Of a stretch of DNA of 64,000 nucleotides, positions 30,116 through 38,737 are shown in pieces. Each line of letters begins with the position of its first letter. Position 1 is the first letter of the stretch. The translations under genes were made by a program, and so were the position numbers. The notes under the pieces were generated by a model. The model ran no database searches. It was not told the origin of the DNA and worked only from the letters and a program-made list of their open reading frames with translations. Origin of the DNA: Alphaproteobacteria bacterium (GTDB lineage Bacteria > Pseudomonadota > Alphaproteobacteria > ATCC43930 > CGMCC-115725); NCBI GenBank assembly GCA_021325525.1, contig JAJPHB010000116.1, positions 18,831 through 82,830 on the forward strand, written 5' to 3'.

Positions 30116-30163
30116 TTGCTACATCTTGTTTGTCCAACCGCGGAGCTGCACTAAATCTTGAAT
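30116..30163 (+). promoter_or_regulatory. candidate tandem NrdR boxes upstream of nrdJ
   Basis: Two near-identical sites, CTACATCTTG at 30119-30128 and CTAAATCTTG at 30151-30160, lie exactly 32 bases apart, about three helical turns. Each has the C-x-A-x-AT-x-T-x-G symmetry of the NrdR box, and a pair with this phasing is the hallmark of NrdR operators at ribonucleotide reductase genes. The first box overlaps the likely -10 region. The nrdR gene itself is not in the window. Confidence 0.65.
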
Positions 30164-30198
30164 GCTCGGCGGAGTGAAGAGGGGTAGGGAGCAGACGC

Positions 30199-33100
30199 AT
30201 GCGTTTCGGACGTCGGTTCACCGTCGCGGGCCAGGATCCTTATGCCGGGATCGACTTCCGCAAGACGACAAGCGAGATCCGCAACCCGGACGGCTCGGTC
30301 GTCTTCCAGCTCGCCGATATCGAGGTGCCGGCGGAGTGGAGCCAGGTCGCCTGCGACATCCTCGCCCAGAAATATTTCCGCAAGGCCGGCGTGCCGGCGC
30401 GCCTCGTGGCGGTCGCGGAGCCCGACGTCCCGGCTTGGCTGTGGCGCAGCGTCCCGGATGAGGCGGCGCTTGCCGATTTGCCGCCGAAGAGCCGGAGCGG
30501 CGGCGAGAAGAGCGCGAAGCAGGTCTTCGACCGCCTCGCCGGGACCTGGGCCTATTGGGGCTGGAAGGGCGGCTATTTCGACGCCGAGGAAGATGCGCGC
30601 GCCTATTACGACGAGACGCGCTACATGCTGTGCCGCCAGATGGCCGCGCCCAACTCGCCGCAATGGTTCAACACCGGCCTCCACTGGGCCTACGGCATCG
30701 ACGGCCCGGCCCAGGGACACTATTACGTCGACTACCGCACCGGCGAGCTCACGGCGTCGGAAAGCGCCTACGAGCACCCGCAGCCGCATGCCTGCTTCAT
30801 CCAGAGCGTCGCCGACGACCTCGTCAACGAGGGCGGCATCATGGATCTCTGGGTGCGCGAGGCGCGGCTCTTCAAATACGGCTCGGGCACCGGCTCCAAT
30901 TTCTCGAAGCTGCGCGGCGAGAACGAGAGGCTGTCGGGCGGCGGCCGCTCCTCGGGCCTCATGAGCTTCCTCAAGATCGGCGACCGCGCGGCCGGCGCCA
31001 TCAAATCCGGCGGCACGACGCGGCGCGCCGCCAAGATGGTGACGGTCGACATCGACCATCCCGATATCGAGGACTATATCGACTGGAAGGTGCGCGAAGA
31101 GCAGAAGGTGGCGGCGCTCGTCGCCGGCTCCAAGCTCGCCGACAAGCATCTCAACCGCGTCATGGCCGCCTGCGCCGAAGGCGTGGGCGAGGCCCGCTTC
31201 GACCCGGCGCGCAACCCTGTGCTGAAGCGCGAGATCCGCGCGGCGCGCAAGGCGATGATTCCCGAGAATTTCATTCAGCGGGTCATTCAATTCGCGCAGC
31301 AGGGCTATACGCGGATCGACTTCCGCACCTACGATACGGACTGGGATTCAGAGGCGTACCTTACGGTCTCCGGTCAGAACTCGAACAATTCGGTCCGTCT
31401 CACCAACGATTTCATCGAACGTGTCCGCAGCAACGGCGAGTGGCACCTGACGCGCCGCACCGACGGCAAGATCGCCAAGACGGTGAAGGCGGCCGAGCTG
31501 TGGGAGAGGATCGCCTATGCCGCCTGGGCCTCGGCCGATCCCGGCGTCCAGTGCGATACGACGATCAACGAGTGGCACACCTGCCCCGAGAGCGGGCGCA
31601 TCAACGCCTCGAACCCGTGCTCGGAATACATGTTCCTCGACGACACGGCGTGCAACCTCGCCTCGCTCAATCTCGTCGCCTTCCGCAGCGCCGAGGGCGG
31701 CTTCGATGCGGAGGCCTTCGCGCATGCCGTGCGCCTCTGGACGGTGACCCTCGAAATCTCCGTCCTCATGGCCCAATTCCCGTCGAAGGAGATCGCGCGG
31801 CTTTCCTACGATTACCGCACGCTCGGCCTCGGCTACGCTAATATCGGCGGGCTCCTGATGGCCCTCGGCCTCGGTTATGACAGCGCCGAGGGCCGGGCGC
31901 TCTGCGCCGCGATCACGGCGCTGATGACCGGGACGAGCTATGCCGCCTCGGCCGAGATGGCGGAAGAGCTCGGCGCCTTCCCCGGCTTCGCCAAGAACCG
32001 CGAGGCTATGCTGCGCGTCATCCGCAACCACCGCCGCGCCGCTTATGGCGAGACAACCGGCTATGAGGGGCTGTCGATCCTGCCGGTGCCGCTCGACGCG
32101 GCGCATTGCCCCGATCCGCATCTCGTCGCCGCGGCGAAGGCGGCATGGGACGCGGCGGTCGAGCGCGGCACCGCGCATGGCTATCGCAACGCCCAGGTCA
32201 CGGTGATCGCGCCCACCGGCACGATCGGCCTCGTCATGGATTGCGACACGACGGGGATCGAGCCCGATTTCGCCCTCGTCAAATTCAAGAAGCTTGCCGG
32301 CGGCGGCTACTTCAAGATCATCAACCGCATGGTCCCGGCGGCGCTGAAGGCGCTCGGCTATGGCGAGGCGGAGATCGCCGCCATCGAGCGCTACGCCGTC
32401 GGCCACGGGACGCTCGACGGCGCTCCCGCAATCGACCATGCGGCGCTGCGCGCCAAGGGCTTCGGCGCAGACCAGATCGCCGCCGTCGAGAGCGGTCTTG
32501 CCGCCGCCTTCGACATCAAATTCGCCTTCAACCGGTGGACTCTGGGCGAGGCGTTCTGCACCGAGACGCTGGGCTTCACCGCGGCGCAGCTCGACGACCC
32601 CGCCTTCGACCTGCTCCCGGCGCTCGGCTTCACGCGCGCCGAGATCGAGGCGGCGAACACCTATTGCTGCGGCGCCATGACCCTCGAAGGCGCGCCGCAT
32701 CTGAAGCCCGAGCACCTCCCCGTCTTCGATTGCGCCAACCCGTGCGGACGCAACGGCACGCGCGCGCTCTCGGTCGAGAGCCACATCCTGATGATGGCGG
32801 CGGCGCAGCCCTTCATCACCGGCGCCATCTCGAAGACGATCAACATGCCGAACGCCGCCACGGTCGAGGCCTGCAAGGACGCCTATATGCTGTCCTGGCG
32901 GCTTGGACTCAAGGCGAACGCCCTCTACCGCGACGGCTCCAAGCTGTCGCAGCCGCTCTCGGCTGCGCTCGTCGGCGACGACGAGGAGGAAGACGCGGTC
33001 GGCGAGCTGCTCGCCCAGCCGCCGGCGCAGCGCGCGCCCGTCATCGCCGAGCGCATCGTCGAGCGGGTGGTGGAGCGCGTCGTCGAGCGCCACCGCGCCG

Positions 33101-33891
33101 AGCGGCGCCGCCTTCCGCACCGCCGCAAGAGCTATACCCAGAAGGCGATCGTCGGCGGGCACAAAGTCTATCTCCACACCGGCGAATACGAGGATGGCAG
33201 CCTCGGCGAAGTCTTCATCGACATGCACAAGGAGGGCGCCGCCTTCCGCTCGCTGATGAACAACTTCGCCATCGCCATCTCGATCGGTCTGCAATACGGC
33301 GTGCCGCTCGAGGAGTTCGTCGAGGCCTTCACCTTCACGCGCTTCGAGCCCTCGGGCATGGTCGAGGGCAACGACGCCATCAAGATGGCGACCTCGATCC
33401 TCGACTATATCTTCCGCGAGCTCGCCATCTCCTATCTGGGGCGCAACGATCTGGCGCATGTGCAGCCGGCCGACCTCATGCCCGACACGGTCGGCAAGGG
33501 CGTCAGCAAGGAGAGCCTGCCCGAGGCCGATGACGGCGGGCGCAAGGAGATCGCGGCGGTCATGCAGCGCGTCGCCTCCAACGGCTATGTGCGCAACAAG
33601 CTGACCGTGCTCCAGGGCGGCGGGCGCGGCGCAGCGACGGCGAGCCTCGAGATGGCGGGCGCGGCGCCCGGCACATTCGTCGCGGCAACGGCGGCGGCCA
33701 CCAGCCTCGCCGCCGGCTTGCAGGCGACGACGGCGCTCGCCACCGCGGACAGCCGGATCGCGCAGATCCGCGCCGCCCGCATGAAGGGTTACGAGGGCGA
33801 CAGTTGCGGCGAATGCGGCAACTTCACCCTGGTGCGGAACGGAACCTGCCTCAAATGCGACACCTGCGGCGGCACTAGCGGCTGTAGTTGA
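30199..33891 (+). CDS. nrdJ: vitamin B12-dependent (class II) ribonucleotide reductase
   Basis: A 1230-residue adenosylcobalamin-dependent reductase that makes deoxyribonucleotides with or without oxygen. The 10-stranded barrel holds [35 protein letters not shown] (near residue 475, with the active-site Asn, Cys and Glu) and [21 protein letters not shown] charged coil with repeats of VER (residues about 950-975) leads to a TSCPD domain ([20 protein letters not shown]), then an Ala-rich linker and a C-terminal Cys cluster ([16 protein letters not shown]) for re-reduction or zinc. Preceded by paired NrdR-like boxes and followed by a strong terminator, so it is a single-gene unit. Confidence 0.97.
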   Translation: MRFGRRFTVAGQDPYAGIDFRKTTSEIRNPDGSVVFQLADIEVPAEWSQVACDILAQKYFRKAGVPARLVAVAEPDVPAWLWRSVPDEAALADLPPKSRSGGEKSAKQVFDRLAGTWAYWGWKGGYFDAEEDARAYYDETRYMLCRQMAAPNSPQWFNTGLHWAYGIDGPAQGHYYVDYRTGELTASESAYEHPQPHACFIQSVADDLVNEGGIMDLWVREARLFKYGSGTGSNFSKLRGENERLSGGGRSSGLMSFLKIGDRAAGAIKSGGTTRRAAKMVTVDIDHPDIEDYIDWKVREEQKVAALVAGSKLADKHLNRVMAACAEGVGEARFDPARNPVLKREIRAARKAMIPENFIQRVIQFAQQGYTRIDFRTYDTDWDSEAYLTVSGQNSNNSVRLTNDFIERVRSNGEWHLTRRTDGKIAKTVKAAELWERIAYAAWASADPGVQCDTTINEWHTCPESGRINASNPCSEYMFLDDTACNLASLNLVAFRSAEGGFDAEAFAHAVRLWTVTLEISVLMAQFPSKEIARLSYDYRTLGLGYANIGGLLMALGLGYDSAEGRALCAAITALMTGTSYAASAEMAEELGAFPGFAKNREAMLRVIRNHRRAAYGETTGYEGLSILPVPLDAAHCPDPHLVAAAKAAWDAAVERGTAHGYRNAQVTVIAPTGTIGLVMDCDTTGIEPDFALVKFKKLAGGGYFKIINRMVPAALKALGYGEAEIAAIERYAVGHGTLDGAPAIDHAALRAKGFGADQIAAVESGLAAAFDIKFAFNRWTLGEAFCTETLGFTAAQLDDPAFDLLPALGFTRAEIEAANTYCCGAMTLEGAPHLKPEHLPVFDCANPCGRNGTRALSVESHILMMAAAQPFITGAISKTINMPNAATVEACKDAYMLSWRLGLKANALYRDGSKLSQPLSAALVGDDEEEDAVGELLAQPPAQRAPVIAERIVERVVERVVERHRAERRRLPHRRKSYTQKAIVGGHKVYLHTGEYEDGSLGEVFIDMHKEGAAFRSLMNNFAIAISIGLQYGVPLEEFVEAFTFTRFEPSGMVEGNDAIKMATSILDYIFRELAISYLGRNDLAHVQPADLMPDTVGKGVSKESLPEADDGGRKEIAAVMQRVASNGYVRNKLTVLQGGGRGAATASLEMAGAAPGTFVAATAAATSLAAGLQATTALATADSRIAQIRAARMKGYEGDSCGECGNFTLVRNGTCLKCDTCGGTSGCS

Positions 33892-33949
33892 GCGCAACCG
33901 GCACCGATCCAATCCTCCCGGTCGGTTCCGCGTATTGAGGCAGAAATTC

Positions 33950-33981
33950 GGGGTGCGGCCAAAACCGCACCCCCTTTTTTT
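33950..33981 (+). terminator. intrinsic terminator of nrdJ
   Basis: A perfect 9-base stem GGGGTGCGG (33950-33958) and CCGCACCCC (33965-33973) with a 6-base loop, followed by one C and seven T residues (33975-33981). It lies 58 bases after the nrdJ stop codon. Confidence 0.92.
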
Positions 33982-34119
33982 GCGGTTTCGCAGCCGATTC
34001 CAAACGATGACAGTAGTTGACGATGAAACGTCGTCACCGAGACTAGTCTGAAGGCGGAGAGGGCAATGCGGGTGCTGAACGCGTCGGCGCGTCTTCCGTC
34101 GCTCCTCGCGCTACTTGTC

Positions 34120-34259
34120 CGTTGGTACCAGAAAAAGCCGAAGGCGAATTCTCGCGAGTTGTCCGCCGAACGCGAAGCGAGGGTGCCCAGCTTGTCACCA
34201 CGTGCAGCAGGCGGCCGGTCGTGATCCTTTCCGCCGAGAAGTACGTCTCGCTCAGCTAG
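34120..34259 (+). pseudogene. decayed Phd/YefM-type antitoxin
   Basis: One frame (34131-34259) reads EKAEGEFSRVVRRTRSEGAQ, then LVTTCSRRPVVILSAEKYVS, the core of a Phd/YefM antitoxin (AxxxFSxxVxxAxxEGPQxVTxxGxxxVVxLSAEEY). The usual preceding Trp-x-x-Gln segment (VRWYQK) is in another frame at 34117-34134, so a base appears to be lost near 34135. An in-frame TAG at 34257-34259 ends the frame, but homology-like sequence continues past it (NRPSSFLALLQPGPDFEPRR, to about 34330). No toxin gene is found on either side. I infer a remnant of a toxin-antitoxin pair. The rest of the gap from 33982 to 34443 shows no gene. Confidence 0.68.
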
Positions 34260-34443
34260 AACCGGCCGAGCAGCTTCCTCGCTCTTCTGCAGCCAGGGCC
34301 GGATTTCGAGCCGCGCCGGGCGGCACTTCCGGCATTTTGCCGGCTCCGGCATTCGGAATCTTGATCCGTGGAGGGCGGCGCCGGTAGTCAGCTCCGCCGA
34401 TGATCGAGATAAGCCGTAAGAACTCGGGAGGCGCCGCAGCACC

Positions 34444-35559
34444 CTAAACGATCAGCGTGTCGTTGACGTGCCATTCGACGGAGGCGCGCTCGCCGGCGGC
34501 GCGCGGCCTCACCGCGAAGCGGTGCTGCTGCTTCAGGACCAGAGTGGGCCCGCCCTCGATATCGAGCGTGTAGCGATGCATCTCGCCGACGAACGAGACC
34601 TCGCGCACGCTGACGGCAAGGCTGTTGACCTCGCCCGCGCGATGTCGCCCGTCATCGTCGCGGAAGGCAAGCTTCTCCGGGCGAATCGCGAGCATGACCG
34701 TCGCGCCCGCCGGGGGTGGCGCCGCTGAAATCGCCGTAACGTTTGCGCCCGCGATGCCGACCGTCACGGCATCGCCGCGGCTGTCGAGGACGGTGCCTTC
34801 GAGGAAATTCGATTCGCCGATGAAGCTCGCGACGAAACGGTCGGCGGGGCGATCGTAGAGCTCCGACGGGCTGCCGAGCTGGGCGATGCGCCCTTCGTTC
34901 ATGACGGCCACCCGATCGGACATGACGAGCGCCTCGCGCTGATCGTGGGTGACGTAGATGAAGGTGATGCCGAGGCGGCGATGAAGGTGCTTCATCTCGA
35001 GCTGGAGCTCTTCGCGGAGCTTCTTGTCGAGCGCGCTCAACGGTTCGTCCATGAGGAGGACGCGCGGCTTGAAGATGATGGCGCGGGCGAGCGCGACGCG
35101 CTGCTGCTGGCCGCCCGAGAGCTGCCGCGGGTAGCGGCCTTCATAGCCGCGCAGGCGCACGGTCTCGAGAGTCTCGGCGACGCGGCCGGCGATCTCGGCC
35201 TTGGCGATGCCGCGCTGCTTCAGCGCGAAGCCGATATTCTCGGCGACCGTCATGTGCGGAAAGAGCGCGTAGTTCTGGAACACCATGCCAATGCCGCGGC
35301 GGTAGGGCGGAACGGCGACGATCGGCTGCCCGTCGATATAGATCTCGCCCGCGTTCGGGTAATCGAAGCCAGCGATCATCATGAGGGTCGTCGTCTTGCC
35401 CGAACCGCTCGGACCGAGGAGCGTGATGAACTCTCCGGGTTCGATCCCGAGGTTGAGCTCCTTGACCGCGGCGACAGAGCCGAAGCTCTTGGAGACGTTC
35501 TCCAGCCGAACGGCGGCGCCGGCGAAGCCCGAGATTCCGATTTTGGATTCGCCTTCCAT
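34444..35559 (-). CDS. ABC transporter ATP-binding protein (spermidine/putrescine type)
   Basis: A 371-residue PotA-like ATPase. Walker A is GPSGSGKTT at residues 49-57, the signature is QLSGGQQQRVALARA, Walker B is VLLMDEPLSALD, and the switch His follows in YVTHDQREAL. The C-terminal 100 residues form a TOBE regulatory domain. The PotA-type sequence FQNYALFPHMTVAENIGFAL is present. It is divergent from the two permease genes, so this importer is encoded from a shared central region. The ATG at 35559 gives the family start; its GGGAGGA ribosome-binding site lies inside a dyad. Confidence 0.9.
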   Translation of the reverse strand: MEGESKIGISGFAGAAVRLENVSKSFGSVAAVKELNLGIEPGEFITLLGPSGSGKTTTLMMIAGFDYPNAGEIYIDGQPIVAVPPYRRGIGMVFQNYALFPHMTVAENIGFALKQRGIAKAEIAGRVAETLETVRLRGYEGRYPRQLSGGQQQRVALARAIIFKPRVLLMDEPLSALDKKLREELQLEMKHLHRRLGITFIYVTHDQREALVMSDRVAVMNEGRIAQLGSPSELYDRPADRFVASFIGESNFLEGTVLDSRGDAVTVGIAGANVTAISAAPPPAGATVMLAIRPEKLAFRDDDGRHRAGEVNSLAVSVREVSFVGEMHRYTLDIEGGPTLVLKQQHRFAVRPRAAGERASVEWHVNDTLIV

Positions 35560-35568
35560 GGCGGGTAC

Positions 35569-35592
35569 ACCATTCCTCCCGTCGGGAATGGT
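35569..35592. promoter_or_regulatory. dyad over the ribosome-binding site of the ABC ATPase gene
   Basis: Arms ACCATTCC (35569-35576) and GGAATGGT (35585-35592) are perfectly complementary with an 8-base spacer. In the minus-strand message the GGGAGGAA ribosome-binding site is partly inside the right arm, 10-33 bases before the ATG at 35559. It may be a repressor site between the divergent transporter genes or an RNA hairpin that limits translation. Confidence 0.4.
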
Positions 35593-35704
35593 AGTGCAAC
35601 AGTGACGCCGGCACCATGGTCCGGCCGCGGCAGCGCAGCGGGGGCGGATTGACGAAGCGTCCCTGCCGGCTATCGTCAATGCACATGCGCGACGGGGAAG
35701 GCAG

Positions 35705-36574
35705 ATGATGGCAGGAGCGGCCAAGCGAGTCCGGCGCGCCTCGCGCCCGCGGCTCACGCATCCGGCGCTGGTGCTGCCGCTCCTCGCCTATCTCGCGGCG
35801 TTCTACGCCTACCCGGTCGCGGCGATGATGTTCCGCAGTATCGCCGAGCCGCACTGGACGCTCGACAATTTCCGCAAGATCGTCGAGACGCCGGTCTTTC
35901 TCTATGTGCTCTGGCTGACCTTCCGCATCGCCTTCGTCGTCACCATTGCCGCGCTGCTCCTCGGCTTTCCCGTCGCCTATCTGCTGGCGCGCATCGACCG
36001 CACGAAATCGAACCTCCTCATGATGCTGGTGCTGCTGCCCTTCTGGACGAGCATCCTGGTGCGCACCTATGCCTGGATGGTGCTGCTCGGGCGCGAGGGC
36101 ATCGTCAACCAGTTCCTCCTCTGGATCGGCGCCACCGATGCGCCGATCCGCCTCCTCAACACCACCTTCGCCGTCTATGTCGCGATGGTGCACATCCTGC
36201 TGCCCTTCATGATCTTGCCGCTCTATAGCGTCATCCGCGGCATCGACGGCAATCTGATGCGCGCGGCGGAGGGCCTGGGCGCGACGCCGCTCGGCGTCTT
36301 CCGCCAGATCGTGCTGCCGCTGTCGTTGCCCGGGATCGCGGCGGGATGCCTTCTCGTCTTCATCCTCGCCCTCGGCTTCTTCATCACGCCGGCGCTCGTT
36401 GGCGGTCCCCGGGACCTCATGATCGCCGTCCTCATCCAGCAGCAGGTCGAGCTCTTCAACTGGCCCTTCGCCTCGGCGCTCGCCGTACTGCTGCTGGCCT
36501 CGGCGCTGCTCGCCTTCGCCGCCATCGCAAAGCGCCTCGGCCTCGAAGAGGCGATCGGCCGTGCCGCGCGCTAG
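35705..36574 (+). CDS. ABC transporter permease (PotB-like)
   Basis: A 289-residue inner-membrane permease with about six helices. The coupling motif that contacts the ATPase is AAEGLGATPLGVFRQIVLPL (EAA loop). The first helix follows a basic N-terminus. Typical PotB-family text includes LPFWTSILVRTYAWMVLLGR. It is the first gene of the plus-strand half of the transporter and overlaps the next permease by 14 bases. Confidence 0.9.
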   Translation: MMAGAAKRVRRASRPRLTHPALVLPLLAYLAAFYAYPVAAMMFRSIAEPHWTLDNFRKIVETPVFLYVLWLTFRIAFVVTIAALLLGFPVAYLLARIDRTKSNLLMMLVLLPFWTSILVRTYAWMVLLGREGIVNQFLLWIGATDAPIRLLNTTFAVYVAMVHILLPFMILPLYSVIRGIDGNLMRAAEGLGATPLGVFRQIVLPLSLPGIAAGCLLVFILALGFFITPALVGGPRDLMIAVLIQQQVELFNWPFASALAVLLLASALLAFAAIAKRLGLEEAIGRAAR

Positions 36575-37442
36575 GCGGTCGCGACAGGCGCAGCGCCGCG
36601 GCACGAGCCGAGGGCTCACCCTCGTCGCCGGCCTCGTCTTCCTCTACCTTCTTCTCCCGATCCTGATCGTCATCCCGGTGTCGTTCTCGTCCGGCAGCTA
36701 TTTGGGATTCCCGCCGCCGGGCTTCAGCCTGCGCTGGTATCACAACTTCTTCGGCCGCGCCGATTGGCTCGGCGCCGCCTCTCTCAGCCTATGGATCGGC
36801 GGCGCCGTCATGGTGCTCTCGACCGCGCTCGGCACGCCGGCGGCGATCGCGCTCGTTCGCTCGAACTTCCCCGGGAGGAATCTTCTCGTCGGCTTCATCA
36901 TCTCGCCGCTGATCGCGCCGGTGATCATTGTGGCGATCGGCCTTTATTTCTTCTATGCGCGGCTCGGCCTGGTCGGAAATCCGTTCGCTCTCGTCATCGC
37001 CCACACCTGCCTTGCCGTGCCTTTCGTCGTCATCAATGTCTCCGCGGCGCTGCAAGGCTTCGATGAACGCCTCGAACATGCCGCGATGAATCTCGGCGCG
37101 ACGCCGTGGCGCACCTTCTGGCAGGTCACCTTCCCCATCATCCGCCCCGGCATTCTCGCCGGCGCGCTCTTCGCCTTCATCAGCTCCTTCGACGAGCTCG
37201 TCGTCGCGCTCTTCGTCTCGGGCAGCACCGCCGTGACCTTGCCGCGCAAGATGTGGGACAGCATCCGCTTCGAGATCGATCCGACGATTGCCGCCGTGTC
37301 GACGATCCTCATCGTGCTGGCGAGCGCGATTTTCCTCAGCGCTGAGCTGCTGCGCCGCCGCTCCGAACGGTTGCGCTCCGCGGCGCCGCTCCCGGAGCCC
37401 TCGGCGAAGGAGGCTTTGCCGGACGGGGCGACTGTGATTTGA
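36561..37442 (+). CDS. ABC transporter permease (PotC-like)
   Basis: A 293-residue permease, the partner of the preceding PotB-like protein. The EAA loop reads HAAMNLGATPWRTFWQVTFP, and FAFISSFDELVVALFVSG is typical of PotC. It starts at a GTG overlapping the previous gene by 14 bases, so the two are translationally coupled. The C-terminal tail is polar and not conserved. Confidence 0.9.
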   Translation: MPRARRSRQAQRRGTSRGLTLVAGLVFLYLLLPILIVIPVSFSSGSYLGFPPPGFSLRWYHNFFGRADWLGAASLSLWIGGAVMVLSTALGTPAAIALVRSNFPGRNLLVGFIISPLIAPVIIVAIGLYFFYARLGLVGNPFALVIAHTCLAVPFVVINVSAALQGFDERLEHAAMNLGATPWRTFWQVTFPIIRPGILAGALFAFISSFDELVVALFVSGSTAVTLPRKMWDSIRFEIDPTIAAVSTILIVLASAIFLSAELLRRRSERLRSAAPLPEPSAKEALPDGATVI

Positions 37443-37521
37443 TGGCCGGCGCTGGTCGCCGACGCTGACGGAGACCGTCGCCGAGCTCGCGACCCAGGCC
37501 AAAGAATGGGGAGGAAACTCG

Positions 37522-38715
37522 ATGCGCGACGATCGACAGCTTCTTGATTTCTTGTTCTCTCTTTCGGAGCAGTCGCCGCATGCGGCGGATTACACGCGGC
37601 GCAACTTCCTGCGCCTCGCCGCGCGGCTCGGGCTCGGCGTCGGCGCCGCGGCGGCGTTCAGCCGCATGCTGGGTCCGCCCTTGGCGCTCGCCGCGGCGCC
37701 GCCGGCGCTGCCCGAGATCACCTCCATTCCCGACCGCCTCAAGGGCAGCGGGGTCGTGCGCGTCTGCTCCTATGGCGGCGCCTTCCAGGATGCGCAGCGC
37801 AAGGCCTATTTCGAGCCCTTCGAGCGCCTCTCCGGCATCAAGGTGATCGAGTCCCAGGGCCCGGATCCGGTCAAGCTCAAGGCGATGGTCGACACCAAGA
37901 ACGTCGAGTACGACGTCGGCGAATTCGACCGCGCCAGCGTCATCAACCTCGAGAAGAAGGGCGACTACTGGGAGCCCATCGACTACAGCCTCGTCGACAC
38001 CGCCAACATCGACAAGGCATTCCAGTACAAATACGCGCTCGACATGCTGCCCTACGCGCAGACCTATGCCTATCGCGCCGACGTCTTCAAGGAGGCGAAG
38101 CCGCAGAGCTGGGCGGATTTCTGGGACACCAAGAAGTTCCCGGGACCGCGCACCATGCCGGCGGGGTCCGGCGGCCTCACGCCCTTCCTCGAAGCCGCGG
38201 TGCTGGCCGAGGGGGCGCCGATGGACAAGATCTATCCGATCGACATCGACAAGGCCTATGCGAGCCTCGCCAAGATCAAGCCCGCCGTCGTCAAATGGTG
38301 GGAGGCGGGCGCGGTTCCGGCGCAAATGCTGAACGACAAGGAGGTCGTCATGGGCGTCGCCTGGAACGGCCGCATCGCCGCCATCCAGGCGAATGGCGCC
38401 CCCGTCGAGATCGGCTGGCGTCAGGGCGCGCTCCGCACCGATGCCTGGGCCGTGCCGAAGGGCGCCGCCAACCGCGACAACGCCATGAAGTTCACCGCCT
38501 TCATCACCATGCCGATCCCGCAGGCGCGGCTGTCGATGCTGATCCCCTACGGCTTCGTCAACAATGTCGCGGCCGAGCATCTGCCGGCGGAGCGCCTCGC
38601 CGTGCTGCCGACGGCGCCCGCCATCAAGAAGCAGATGTTCATCTATGATTCGCAGTGGTGGGCCGACAACCGCGACAAGGTCATCGAGAGATGGTCGAGC
38701 TGGCTCCTGCAGTAG
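37522..38715 (+). CDS. periplasmic substrate-binding protein (PotD/PotF-like), Tat-exported
   Basis: A 397-residue extracellular solute-binding protein of the polyamine-binding family. The N-terminus has a twin-arginine signal (TRRNFLRLAARLGLGVGAAA, RR at 26-27). Ligand-binding-domain blocks include VVRVCSYGGAFQDAQRKAYF, YAQTYAYRADVF and GVAWNGRIAAIQANGAPVEI. The substrate may be a polyamine or another small cation; the linked amidohydrolase suggests an amide-containing compound, which is inference. It follows the permease by about 80 bases. Confidence 0.88.
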   Translation: MRDDRQLLDFLFSLSEQSPHAADYTRRNFLRLAARLGLGVGAAAAFSRMLGPPLALAAAPPALPEITSIPDRLKGSGVVRVCSYGGAFQDAQRKAYFEPFERLSGIKVIESQGPDPVKLKAMVDTKNVEYDVGEFDRASVINLEKKGDYWEPIDYSLVDTANIDKAFQYKYALDMLPYAQTYAYRADVFKEAKPQSWADFWDTKKFPGPRTMPAGSGGLTPFLEAAVLAEGAPMDKIYPIDIDKAYASLAKIKPAVVKWWEAGAVPAQMLNDKEVVMGVAWNGRIAAIQANGAPVEIGWRQGALRTDAWAVPKGAANRDNAMKFTAFITMPIPQARLSMLIPYGFVNNVAAEHLPAERLAVLPTAPAIKKQMFIYDSQWWADNRDKVIERWSSWLLQ

Positions 38716-38737
38716 CTTCGGAGAGAGGTCTCGTCCC

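Noticed and set aside
33040..33110. Repeated VER codons in nrdJ as a tandem DNA repeat or insertion
   Set aside because: The repeat is a short charged coil linking the reductase barrel to the TSCPD domain; the frame is intact and linkers of this kind are common there.
31348..33912. Long minus-strand open frame (854 codons) opposite nrdJ
   Set aside because: Antisense shadow of a certain gene with no domain or start signal.
34066..34224. A 52-codon plus-strand frame with GGAGAGGG upstream of its ATG
   Set aside because: It crosses the antitoxin remnant in a different frame for most of its length; only its WYQK part looks antitoxin-like, which fits a frameshift in a dead gene better than a new small protein.
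33789..34442. Minus-strand frame of 217 codons after nrdJ
   Set aside because: It runs through the nrdJ 3' end, the terminator and the antitoxin remnant on the other strand and shows no family text.
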